A DNA stretch of 64,000 nucleotides, from contig CM046293.1 in assembly GCA_025267735.1 (NCBI GenBank), positions 14,222,560 through 14,286,559 on the forward strand, read 5' to 3'. Position 1 is the first letter of the stretch. The number at the start of each line of letters is the position of its first letter. A program made the translations under genes and the position numbers. Origin of the DNA: Mactra quadrangularis. Taxonomy: Eukaryota > Mollusca > Bivalvia > Venerida > Mactridae. This document shows positions 25,250 through 47,100 of this stretch, in pieces. The notes beneath the pieces are model-generated. The model did no database searches. It had not been told where the DNA came from and saw nothing but the letters and a program-made list of their open reading frames with translations.

Positions 25250-25377
25250 GATCAAACGTACTATAAAGCAATTGGGGTGCGCAACGGGGAAATTGAACTA
25301 AAATATTGCATTTGTTTATTTGTACATTTTAGAGCTCCCGACCGATTTTAAAGGGATTTGAAGTATTATAAAATCAT

Positions 25378-25480
25378 AATAAAGATTTCTGACGGTGTAT
25401 ATGGGTCCTTCTACCCCTCGAAGCTACATATTTGTGCTCTCGGGGTTGAAGGACCCATATACACCGTCAAAAATCTTTAT
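25378..25480. repeat. Hairpin, about 40-bp inverted arms
   Basis: Arm 25378-25419 and arm 25438-25480 are near-perfect reverse complements (GACGGTGTATATGGGTCCTT pairs with its complement) around a loop of about 20 bp. It may be a small MITE; no target duplication was established. Confidence 0.75.
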
Positions 25481-25940
25481 AACTAATAATATATCATTAT
25501 TCATGTTTATACGTTTGTTTTATTAATATGTAATTTACTACTTGTTTGTATATATATGTAAATAATTATGTTCTATGACCAAAATCACTGTTCTGTGCTG
25601 AAGTCTTTGAATAAAGTAAGCTGTCTAAGCTGACTAAATGATACCCTGTCTATAAAAACTGTCATTCAATTTGACAAACGCAAAACGACGTACCAGTGAG
25701 TTAGGACTAATCGCTTCCTTCTATTGGTTGAAAAAGAAAAAGTCACACCAACTGAAAGGAGCGTTGCTCTGTGTTCGTCAATTTTTTGAAACCAATACGA
25801 TCGATGGTGTTATCGGAGCGTTATGAATGAAGTTAAGTAAATGCACCGCTATTGTTTAAAGGCAAATTTTAATGTATTCGTTGTGATAATTTAATTGAGG
25901 AAAGGGAAATAACTGTGTTGTTTTTGTTATATTGCATAGT

Positions 25941-26019
25941 CAAACTCCTCACAGCGGTTACGTCACGCGTTGCTACTTAATTGATTTGATAAATGGAGAT
26001 AACCACTGCGGGGAGTTTG
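25941..26019. mobile_element. Small 79-bp TIR insertion
   Basis: The ends CAAACTCCTCACAGCGGTTA and TAACCACTGCGGGGAGTTTG are inverted repeats of about 20 bp. The paralogous site in copy A (about 3270) runs straight through from TTATATTGTAT to GTCATGA without this segment, giving an empty site. A direct repeat ATAGT may flank it. Confidence 0.6.
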
Positions 26020-27129
26020 TTGTATAGTGTCATAACTTTAATTATTTCACTTATAACTGGAAGTAAATTGTGTATCAACCTTCAATAGTGTTTTGTTTGT
26101 CTTTTATTAATTTATCTAGTTTAATCTGTTAATTGCGAAGACATAACAGCTTCGATATACAAAATTTTTGACCCCTTGAGTTTAGCCTTTATTGACCCAA
26201 GGTCAAATATAGTAGCTATAGATCTCACGGTGTCGGACAAAAATATCTTTAAAGGTTTCTTTATTTAAGACTGTTGACCTCTGGGATGGGGCCAATATTA
26301 ATCCAAGTGGTGTAACCTGGACAACGTTTGTAGAGGACCTCAAGATGATGTCATTTGTTAAATATGGAAACTCTGTATGCCTTATAGTTCCCGACCTAAT
26401 TGTTTCCTTAAGGCTTATTATAAATGTTGACCCCTGTATGGGGTCAGGGTCAATATTGACCCCCAGGTCAAGTTCGCTTTCTTTTCCGGGAATGCAATAA
26501 TGTGATTTTGTTTGATAAAAGTTATTGACGTGATACACCAAAACCAATGATAATTTTACATGTTTTTATTTTTTACGAAATCATGACATCGTGATATATC
26601 ATTGTGGACAAATATAAAGCTTTAGCTATTAGGCTATTTTTATACATTTTTCTATTTTAAATGTTACGGTAACTGTTTAACATGTCAATACATATGTACA
26701 ACATGAAAACGATATTAAAAGAATACAAAAGTACCAGTGACTATACAGGTGATAATTAAATAGTAATAGAGCGTTTCTGGTCACTAAAGTTCGTACAAAA
26801 TAGCATTACGTATTTTTGTAAACATTAAAATAAACTTAGTCATTCCAAAGGTAGGGCAGTATTGTAGAAAAAAGAATGTTTAGTTAATTTTGTGGCTGAA
26901 AAACCATCTCCCCCATAGTTAATAATGCTAGCAGTGGTAGAACGCTTAGCATTACACCAACAATGCACTCATATTAACATATTCAAATTAATACTTTATA
27001 ATGTTTTATTGTCATCCCGAACATCCCCTGTCTTGGATTAGTTAATTGCACTGTTCATATAAACAGGATTTTGTGTATTTGTCTGAACTGTAGTAATAGC
27101 GTTAACCAACCTCGGTTATCCAACGATAC

Positions 27130-28430
27130 AATACTCCACTATGCTGCGTTATGAACCGAGGGCCATTTGATTAGAAAAATCTCGTAATCATGAATAATTA
27201 ATGTGACAGTTTCATTGGTTGGGCAAGGAAACCACTGCGGAAAATTAACCAATGAAATATCGTTTTATATCTAAGCTTTGATTTCCCATTTAAAATGGCG
27301 GCCTCCATTAGTGATTTTTCTAAAGCGGGTGAAGAATATCCTAGTATGACGTCATTGTAATTGAATACTATTTAATTGTAACATGGTATTTCGTTGGAAG
27401 AAGATTGGTTCCCCCCTGCCTAATGCATGTTCATGAAAACGAGATTTTGCCAGTCAAATTGCCTACGGTACGTATAGAGTGTGACGGTAGAAAGTATTGT
27501 GGTTGCCCACGATGGGTGTTAACCTGTAAGCCTTTTTGATGATGCATGGTTTTAGTAATGTTAACCAGAGAGTACACTGATGTGGTTACGCAAGTGTTTT
27601 ATGGCCACACGTGATAATAAATGAATAAGACTGGTTTAATATACATGTATATAGGTTCTTTTTAAAAGCATTAATGAGCATGACATAGTTTCGTTAAAAT
27701 CTTACGACATGAATCATCGTACTACTCCTGTAATAAATCCATTACTCAGGGAATATAATCACGTGATCTACTGAATTTAAACTAACAGTTGTTTTACGTC
27801 AAATTTAAATTTAGAAAGCAGAATGGTTTGAACAGTTTATTGTGTCTCTGATGCATGTTACATTTTGATAACTTCATGTTTGTTAAACAGTTTTCAAGTC
27901 TATTGTTAATGAATATATCTTCATATAGTGGCTCTAAAACCGTTTTTTGTACTTTTAATTCATAATGTTTCTATACGAATTTGAGTTTTTAGAAAAGATG
28001 AAATCTGAGTAAACATCTGTGAATGAACATCTTTAGTTGGCACCTTTAGATTCTTAGTTTTTATGCAAAACTTTAATATTCACTGATAAGTTTTGGATAC
28101 AGTCGTATCCATAGTTGCCTTCCAATTGTTCATATAAACGTGAAAATGGAAGACGGAACCACAGTAGCTTAATAATGATTACAATTTCACTATATACATT
28201 AAAATATGTTATTGATAAAAAATATTATTATGCGCCCTCAAATACAACGAAAATTTGTTTTGTATTTTTAAATATTATTATTTCGAACTATGTATATATA
28301 CAGACATAAATGTAATTATTGACATAAATACAAATGGCATTGAAGTAAAAAGCTAAACGATCAAAAGCTTGATTTTCGTAAAAATTAGGTTTTAACACCT
28401 ATTCTCTGCTGATGGTTACTACACCTGAAA
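27130..28430. other. Intergenic, no gene seen
   Basis: This separates the duplicated block from the minus-strand lysine-rich gene. A pair of inverted CCAAT-like motifs near 27210-27265 flanks GGAAACCACTGCGG. No supported coding sequence or repeat. Confidence 0.4.
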
Positions 28431-28437
28431 GTTTATT

Positions 28438-38051
<9,614 letters not shown>

Positions 38052-38653
38052 TGTTCTGTAAAATAAACATTTATGTTTAAAATTAATACAGAAGAATTAT
38101 TATTCTCTATGCATCCGTACATTTATAAATATTCGTAAATCAACATTCCAATGCAAACTTATACATGACAGCAAAAATGAGTGGTATATATATCTTCAAT
38201 TCATATGAAAATAATATACTTTTTTCCTTTTATTAACTTGTGTTACTTATTCGACATATTTTGGGATAACATGAAGTGTCCCCTCATTCTTATATGTAAC
38301 TCATTTGTAACATGTTTATTGAACAAAAATCAAAATTCCATTTAGTAAAATTAAACAGTGTCAGGTTTCTTACGGTTTTCAACATGCCTTTTCAATTTTA
38401 CCAAATAGTACCGATTTCCTCGAGTGTACTATTATTCATAGATATATAGATTGATAGATTTATTTCAGCATTACGTCACACATAAGTACAATTAATATTA
38501 TGTGACATACTATGATTATAAACTATAGTTCTAATCAATAAGACAATGAATTAAAATAAAATGGTACATAATTTTACAATGCGTTATTCGCGCACAGTGT
38601 TTAAAGAGTTTCATTAAGATAAAAAACAAATATTCAAATTAATTTTCACTAAC

Positions 38654-38731
38654 CTTAATAATCGCTTTCCAACCCAATCCAGTCCTCAATGTATTCTTTT
38701 CAACCACGTGTTCATACACAGCTATTTAATG
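38654..38731 (-). promoter_or_regulatory. Likely 5' UTR exon and promoter of the lysine-rich gene
   Basis: On the complement, CATTAAATAG (38731-38722) is TATA-like. About 25-35 bases on, transcription could start near 38697, and a GTTAGT donor follows exon end 38654 (GCGATTATTAAG before it). A CACGTG E-box overlaps 38705-38710. The exon is inferred only from splice-site logic and could be wrong. Confidence 0.4.
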
Positions 38732-38944
38732 CAAGAATGTTATGTTAACGGTTCTACGTCGTTAGTTTTTTGACGAATGAGTTTTGTCTTTACGTCCCAC
38801 CTTATCTACGTTGTATTTGCATAATTATTCAGGCTGATTATAAATACTAATTGTAATTACGTGTCTTAGGTGATAGTTAACAAATGATTGATTGTTTTTT
38901 TCTGTAATAACAGTTTTATTGTTTGTTTTTAGTCATTGTTCGAT

Positions 38945-39245
38945 TATATTCGTGTGCTTTTCGTAATTTTCCGACAAATAAAAGTATTTTGTAATATTAT
39001 GTGTCGTACATTTCCGTAAATTACGTTCATGATTTTTCGACAGATGATTGGATTTGGTAGAATGCTTATGTCGTTAATTTCCGTAAATTATGTTTGTAAT
39101 TTTCCGACAGCTGTTTGGATTTTGTAGTCCTATGTATATGTTTATTTCTGTAAATTACGTTCGTACTTTTCCGAAATATGATTTTATGTTGTAGCATGCA
39201 AATGTCGTTCATTTTCGTAATTACGTTTGTGCATTTTCAGTGATT
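38945..39245. repeat. Minisatellite, about 60-75-bp period, about four units
   Basis: Degenerate units contain TTCCGTAAATTACGTTCGTA, TTTTCCGACAG and GATTGGATTTTGTAG, then TATGTCGTTA. They lie just upstream of the lysine-rich gene promoter. Confidence 0.75.
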
Positions 39246-39249
39246 TTAT

Positions 39250-41275
39250 CATTAAGTTGTTGTATACGTGAATGGCAGACGGAGGTCGCAACGAGCGTTA
39301 CGCTCTAACGCCAGTAAAACGTTATTGCGTAAAATTAAGACTATTGGAACTCTACATAACTTATAAATAATAATTTAACTGTCGTCCATGCATTCATCAT
39401 ATTTATTAAATACATTTTATGATGTAATATCTGTCATATAGGCTGTTCTGTTTTTTAAATAAATGCATGAGGTCAATCCCTTTCAATGATATTGTTGTTA
39501 TTCCATTGTCAAACAATGTTTTACGTCAAAATAAATAATTTTAACCAATGAAACCCATCTAAAACATACGAGTGTCATCTTTTATATAATATAGTTCCAT
39601 TGATTTAGACAACACAAACATATATTTTGTATGTTGTTATGTTTTTGGTTGGTCCTATGTCGTCGTGTTGCATCTCATTATGAGACTTTTTCCAGGTTCC
39701 GCGCACAGAAGTCTTTGAATATTATGTTCTAACTTAAAAGTAAGCTGATGCAAGTATCACACGTGCTGGTTATGCCATTCCATGAAAATTTTCCATAATT
39801 TAATTTTTTTTTCAGCAAGGTTTGTAGAAAATTGTCGGCTTTTCGGAAAAGTAGGTGAGTACTGGTTATATACAAAAGTCCAGAAAAGCTAGTGAGATGG
39901 TCATAGTAAATGAACATAGTGTCGACACAGCGTTTACCCCAAATAAAAATGAATTGTAAAATGATTCTATATTGGATTGTGGCATCAAATTAATAGTTTT
40001 TTGTCTTTAAATATATTGTCTCGAATGCTATGTCAAGGTTGAATGGGTGCTTTTTATTTTATATGGGATACAGTTTCCGATCTCCAAAAGCTATAACATG
40101 ATTACCCAGATTCTTATGCTCGATTATATCAGTATAACAAAACATGGGTCATTTCATCTCAAATCAACAAATTTGTGGACATCTTCCCAGGTCACCCTCT
40201 CAGATCTGCCTGAAACTTTCAACATGTATTTGTACATCCAGTTACATTGTCATGGACAAAAATAAAATATTTAGTCAGTATCTTCAGTAATGTGAAAAAA
40301 ATGGCTTTTAAGTAATTAGGGTAATTTGGTTGGGAAGCACGGTTTGATTTGAGCTGGAATGACCCACATGTAAAGATAAACTTTGCACCATCTTTCGTTC
40401 GTAAGACAAGTATATTGTGACACCTGTACCGCCTTGTCCCAAAGCTTACAAGCATAGCAACGTGGTAGAGGTCCGCTTACAACTCGGCATATCCTGGATC
40501 CGATGCCAATTTTTGCCGAATATTTGTACTGCGTTACATGTGAGACATTGTTTGTTTTCGTCTATCTGTCTGATAACTTTGTAAAAATTGGAACAAAATG
40601 ATAACATGATGACACAAAACATATCAAATAAAATATTTTATTGCACTTGGGAGTATATAAAAAGTGAAAGCTAGTATTATCAAAATACAGTAGTGAAATC
40701 GATGTAAACAACAAACAATATAAATATGGCACACAGACAATAATATCATTAATAAGTATTAAAAGCAATATCTAAAACAGTTTTCATATGTCGTAACTTT
40801 CTATATAAATAAAATCAGCCAACCATTGACTTATGACGAATGTACAGGAATTTTTCGCTACATCCATCACATTGGCTGATGCAAATCATGCATCTTCTTG
40901 ACCATATTAATTTTAAAGAATCCTTAATGTGAGAAGAAAACGGTCACTATTTTAAGTCCATTCCACTTTTAAAAATATTGGTTTTGATAGTCCCAATAGT
41001 AGTGCTTAATTGTGCATTTTTGAATTTTAAAATAGCTCTTAGAAAAATGAAACTATCATTGAGAAATCGAAGTCCCAAAACTATTTCACATACACATACA
41101 CGCGGACACCGGACACAGTGAACATGCAATAATTTACATTGAGCATGATAATATTACAAAGTTGAGAAACTAGTAAGAAATAAAAAACAAATAATATATA
41201 CATTAGTAATCATGTTATCAAAAACAATTAAACATTTAACCTAAAACTGTATAAAAAGGTTCAGGCCCAACTATT
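39250..41275. other. Intergenic between two minus-strand genes, no gene seen
   Basis: Only short open frames without splice context or motifs. It lies between the promoter of the lysine-rich gene and the 3' end of the EGF/SEA gene. Inverted AATAAA signals near 41533-41550 could serve that gene's poly(A) site. Confidence 0.4.
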
Positions 41276-41279
41276 AGAC

Positions 41280-41362
41280 CATTCTCGTTCCCAGAGGCTA
41301 TTAAAATTCTCGATACTAGCTAGTTTGATCGAGAATCTTGATAACCTCAGGGAACGAGAATG
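41280..41362. repeat. 83-bp imperfect hairpin
   Basis: ATTCTCGTTCCC-GAGG...ATTCTCGAT pairs with ATCGAGAAT...CCTC-GGGAACGAGAAT across a short loop that is itself near-palindromic. Size and bulges are compatible with a miRNA precursor or a tiny MITE. Confidence 0.7.
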
Positions 41363-41455
41363 CATTTAGACTTGACCACTCTACAAAACACATTTTTGTA
41401 ACATTGTTCAAGTTTTCTCTGTTACAAATGGCACATTTCTAATTCTCATCACAGT

Positions 41456-41602
41456 AGCTAGACATTTTGTATCGTATTTTGAAAAATTTCCCTTCTTTTT
41501 AATATTATAAAAACTATAGGAATGCAACGCTTTTATTTAGTGTTTATTATAAGAAGAAGGAAATTTTTCAAAGAAAAAAACGATACAGAATGTCAAGCTC
41601 CT
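41456..41602. repeat. Inverted repeat, about 45-bp arms
   Basis: The arm near 41456-41500 (GACATTTTGTATCG, then TTGAAAAATTTCCCTTCTT) pairs with 41550-41602 (AAGAAGGAAATTTTTCAA, then CGATACAGAATGTC). It is a MITE-like hairpin in the presumed 3' flank of the EGF/SEA gene. Confidence 0.7.
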
Positions 41603-41960
41603 ATGTTCTCATGACCATCAATGTGAATACATTCTTGGGACATAATGGAAATTTAAAACCACTTTTTTGTTTTAAGAGACAGAGTCATCTATGACTGTTA
41701 CTGTGTTAATTCCATATTATCCAATTTCAAAAAGGTAAAAAATATGCTCTGTTGATAATGTTCCGATCATAGCATAATAAACAAGTTTCTGTTGATAATT
41801 AAAACAAATATAATAATGCAAAGCATCTTAAACACAGTTGTATATAATTAATTATAAAACACGAACATTATCCTTGGAGTACAAATCTTGCAATACAAAT
41901 AATTGCATCGAAAAATTGTTTAAACACAAAGGTACTGAATTTCAAAATATAATATTAAAT

Positions 41961-44150
41961 TTAAAACAGATCAGGGTTTGTAATGGCTGATTGCAATGAC
42001 TCCTGGTAAATCAAGAACGGACCAACAACGAGACCTATGATGCCATTTTGTAAAGTAGATCTTCTAGCCTTCTCTCTAAGTATGGCAAGTAATGTATCCA
42101 CTGTAGCTCTCTCGTCAATAATCTCACTTCTAAAATGTAACTCAAAATTTATGAACCATGTATTAGGCTCCTCTAGTGAACTGAAAGTAAAAAAATGCAT
42201 TTTTGTTGGGTTTAACGCCGTAACAACACATTGTATAGGTCATATCGAATGCTAAACGAAATACTTATGTAACTTCCTTTATTTTCAAATGGAATATGTT
42301 CATTGTATAGGTCATATTACGACAGTCAGTCAACCTACTCAGCATTCATGGAAAGGCAAAATATCTGGATGTAGGCGTAAACCAGTTAATAGATGCACAC
42401 CACTTTAAGTGACTGACAAGTGACATACATGCTTTAGAATCAGTGGTAGGAAAAAGAATGACCGTAGAAATTATTTTAAAAAAAGTAAAAACAATTGATA
42501 TCTAATAATTGTACAATATATTTCTAATGGTTTCACCATGTCATATTTGAAAATATAGTTACTATTACAAGTATTTTTTATGGACAAATTCAATAGAATT
42601 TATACAGTGTTCATATCAAAGGAAAATAACTCACTTTTTGTTAAAATTTTCATGAATAATTTTGCAACAGAAAATGTTTTTAAATCATTTATCAAATTTT
42701 CAAACAATATTAACTACTGTTAATTTGCATTACGGCAATTCAACTTTAATTATCAATACTATGTACAAATCACAGGCTGCAGGCAGAAAACAGAGCATCC
42801 CCCCAAATAAATATTGAATACGCACATATACATGTATCATAGTATACGACATAAGAAACAACGAAAAAATGACCTAATTCGACGGATTCCTGTGTGTTAA
42901 TATCTAGACCGATTTCAAAATCTTGATCTCATTTATCAGAGAAATGGTTAATTTGACAATTGCGTATCTATAGAAATTGATAAATAGAGAGTTGATGAAG
43001 GTTACATTTACTTAACGTCGAACAGGAAAATGAGTAGGTCGCCATGCTGTGACAGACCAGATTACCAGGTTTACTTCCCAAACGTAACTCATTGATTTTT
43101 TCATACATAGATGTGTATACAATATTGATTTTGGAAGGGGCTGTTTTATGCCGACAGAATGGTACAAATGAGTGTAACACTCCAACAATTAATAGGAATA
43201 CATACAAATATGGATCTTCACAGTGTCCATAACGTGGTAACTCTTCCCTTGTGGTGGCATTATAAATAATATCCAACTGAAATAAATAAACAGATAATAA
43301 TAAAACAATGTTTATAATTGTCAGATTTACATGGAGTGGGTTTCCAATCAGCGATCATTTCAGGACACAAGATTATAAATCCTGGGTGACATCTACTGCG
43401 CAATGGACCTGGAAAATAATTGTATTACAGACATGTATAACCATAATTTAAGCAACTTAATTTCATCATTCTTTGGTCAGTGTATGATTTTATTTATTGT
43501 CAAATGTTTTGTTTAGTGTTCACAGATGTTAGATGTAAAGTAAAACAATAATGACATTTTATAGTCTTAGTTTCATGCTGATGCACGTTCATCGACTTTA
43601 CAACTATTATCCCTGCTTACCGGGCTACAGGTATCTATCTATTTATAAATCTCATTTGGGAGTCTTTTACTCCTCTTGACACGGCCAATTGTGAAGTGGA
43701 ACAAGTTGTTACAACCTAGATTAATTACATTAGAGTCCACTTCCTGGTTCCCCAGTACTGAGCTTGTAGGATACAGTTTCTTGCTCAAGGAAACAACGGG
43801 ATAGGTTTTGGATGGGATTCGACCCAATGTAGAGCTGGATATCGAAATGTATTACCAGTATACCATCGTAACCATTCGGCCTCGCCCGCAACAGCTATGA
43901 TTTAATTCAATGTCAGATGAAGTACCAACCTAGGTTATAAGACTAATGAGTATTAGTACCATGCTCTGTAATAACAAAATTGAACATGAGATTGAAAACT
44001 ACAAATACGTCAACTTTGAATAATAATCCACTATACTTACAGCTTCGCAGAATTCAACCATACTATTTTGGTATATTGCTGAATCATTATTCTGAAAGTC
44101 TGCCGTGTATGTAAAATTGAGCAATGGTAATCTCATGTTGAAAAAATCGA
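41961..44150 (-). CDS. SEA-like module 5 and C-terminus (three exons)
   Basis: Exons 44041-44150, 43206-43276 and 41961-42180. [20 protein letters not shown], then VEFCEA; next [20 protein letters not shown]; then [13 protein letters not shown], a helix [12 protein letters not shown] and the end SAITNPDLF before TAA. A SINE sits 24 bp upstream of the last exon's acceptor. Confidence 0.8.
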
Positions 44151-47100
44151 CTGAAAAGTATTGAAAATAAAACAATCTTACAACGAAAAGGAGAATGATT
44201 TCACCAAGTCAGTTCAAATCGAAGCACCTTATAAACACTGGCACTCGAGTCCCTATATCGGATAGAATATTCATACTTATGTTTAAAAAAAACATTAGTG
44301 AAGAAAAATAGAAAAAAAACGACACATGTTAACTATAGCTTTTGAGTCGTGCCACGGTTTATTATAATATACACATGGTATTGAACCTTTTATGCAGTGA
44401 TCCTCGGTAGAACTGAATTTTTACATTTAGGAATATGAATGGGCATAAAAATCGGTTCTAATTTATAGCTGACATATGTTTTTACAAAATTAAAAAGTAT
44501 CAACTTCATATATTATGTAGTTATCATAGAATTAAGCGTTATTTCAGTAATTTCATTTTCAGCGATTGAGAGACACTGCTTACTTCCGGTATAATTAACA
44601 GTTTTGTAACATACGTTCTGATTGGTCTAAAACTCCGCGAAACTTTTCCCGTAATCTGTCATTGATACGAAGCCAGTGCAAACATCCACAAAGCGTCATG
44701 CTGAATTTTGATCAATCTGCTGTGGCACTAAGGGCCTCTGCATGTGGACATAATAATTTTGGTCAAACAGACAATGGCAAGACATTGAAATATATTTTGA
44801 AGAAATAAAAAGACAGAAATTACAATACAAATGTTTACAATACCAAGATCTAAACGTGAAGACATTACACAGGCAATTTCTTTTCCACTTGCGTAATAGT
44901 TTGGCCGTCAATACATCAATTGTGTAACTTATAAAATGTCCGTGTAATAAAGAGACCAATAGAATACGATTTGTTGATTTTCCTTTTGTAATTTAGTCAA
45001 TCGCAGCATAACGGTGACAGATTTCGGGAAAAGTTTCGCGGAGTTTTAGACCAATCAGAACGTATGTTACATAACTGTTAATCATACCGGAAGTTAGCAG
45101 TGTCTCTCAATCGCTGAAAAATGAAAATACTGAAATAACGCTTAATTCTATGATAACCATACAAGATATGAAGCTGATACTTGCTAGTTTTGTGAAAATA
45201 TGTGTCAGCTTTAAATCAGAATCGGTTTTTATGTGTAGTAATACTCCGAAATATAAAAAAACTCAGTTCGTCCGTGGATCACTCCAAAAACGGTTCAATA
45301 CCATATAGATATATACATTATAATAAGCTGTGGCATGACTCAAAAGCGATAGTTAAAATGGACCGTTTTCAACAACATTATTTTTTTCTAATTTAATAGT
45401 TTGAATATTGTATCGAATGTAGGGACTCCAGTGCCAGTGCTTATAAAGTACATGTAGTAACTTATTATCGAGTTTATTAAGGTATAACCGTATTAAACAA
45501 TTTTAATTTACTTGTCGTATGACATATCCCTATACTGCCCCTGTTCTCCTATGTCTGGATTATTAACCTTTAACATGATATTTTCACTTTATTCATGAAT
45601 CGTGTAAGCAATGAATGTTTTATGTAAATTCAATTATGACGTGCGATAAAAACACGCCGTAAAACAAATTGCGAAAACAAGAACTTTCGGAGTTTCCGCA
45701 TTGGAATGGGCTGTCAAAACATTTCCGTAACTAAAATATGTACCGAAACAAATATGAGTTATGAGAAATCCGAACTAACATTAAGTATACTGAATTAAAA
45801 TTTATATGTATTTATACTATTATCTTTCACAAACGTAGTATTACAAGTATCCGTTTTGTCTCAACTGTCAAAGCTTGAATAATTTCACGGTGACTGAATG
45901 CATTGTTTTTATACAGGTGGCCTAATTGTTATAAAAAATATCTTGACAAAAACATAAGCAGCTTTACTCGATCATAATACACACTTTTGGAAACTCATGG
46001 ATGTATTACGACAATAATTTTAACAAACGCATTTACCGTGAAATTATTCATGTTTTGACAGTTGAGAAAAAACGAACTATACAAACTGAATGCTAACACA
46101 AATACTCTTATATCAATGAAACAATTGATAAACTTTTGTATAGGATAGAGCATGAGTAGCAGTTTGATATGGGATTTATCGTTGATAAATCCCATATCAA
46201 ACTGCTACGAGTATTCTATCCGACTTAGACAACGGGTACGAAATTAAGTTTATAATGTCCATTTTCACTTTTTTGTCACGTGTTTATACTATTGCCATCT
46301 TTTAGCCACATAAAACTCAGAATAATATAGTGGGTTTTAAACAAACAATATTAAATTTTGAGTCGTGAATTTCGTGCGAAAGCTAATTAAAACTCATAAA
46401 CACAATTAGATAGTGTTATTTATGAATGTAAATATTATTAATGTGCCCATGTACGTAATATGCAGTTAAATAATTATAAAGGATTCAAATTAACAATCAT
46501 TTTTTTAAAAAAACACAGTGCTGATTCGTTATAGGAATAATTCTTTACCACAGAACTAAATACTGTTTTGACTAACCAAGAGCGCTATTAGGCTGTATTG
46601 TTCGTTTTTTCTCAACTGTCAAAGCATGAATAATTTCACGGTGAATGATTACACACTATCTCAATATCACGAGTGTTAGACAAAGAGCTCGAAGTCACCG
46701 TGAAATTATTCATGCTTTGACAGTTGAGAAAAAACGAACAATAAGTACTTGTTATTGTTTTATATATTTCATCACTTTCAAACATTGTTATAACTAGTAA
46801 ACGTGTGCACATTCAATTTAGACCATATTTCTAATGTAAGAAAAAAAAATAATGTAAGATAAAAAAAGTACAAAAAGAAAAATATAGAAAAAGTAAGAAA
46901 ATAGAACGGTCAAGATTTAAAAAGCTTATAAGTCTTACTATATGAATTTATCCAGGGTTCAGTAAACCATATCAGTAGTGAGTTATGTGTAGTTTTAGCA
47001 CGAAGTTTGTGTGATTACACACCATATAAATAGCTTACTTAGTGTGTTTTAGTCATTCGAAGTCTTTGCATTGTGTTAGAAGTTTGTTAGAGAATTACCC

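Larger units (their letters stand above)
16507..27110. repeat. Segmental duplication, copy B
   Basis: Counterpart of 1-7330 (pairs listed there). It is longer because of insertions: a LINE at 16.8-18.3 kb, the tandem-repeat region 20.3-22.1 kb, and 22.9-25.6 kb with an unclassified repeat and a hAT-like element. Empty counterparts in copy A date these insertions after the duplication, unless copy A lost them. Confidence 0.75.

Noticed and set aside
26203..26547. A 114-codon minus-strand frame
   Set aside because: It overlaps degenerate direct repeats of GGTCAATATTGACCC type, with no motif and no splice context.
44696..44959. An 87-codon minus-strand frame inside hAT-like member 2 as a transposase
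   Set aside because: Too short, Cys/Phe-rich, without hAT domain features; the other member has no counterpart.
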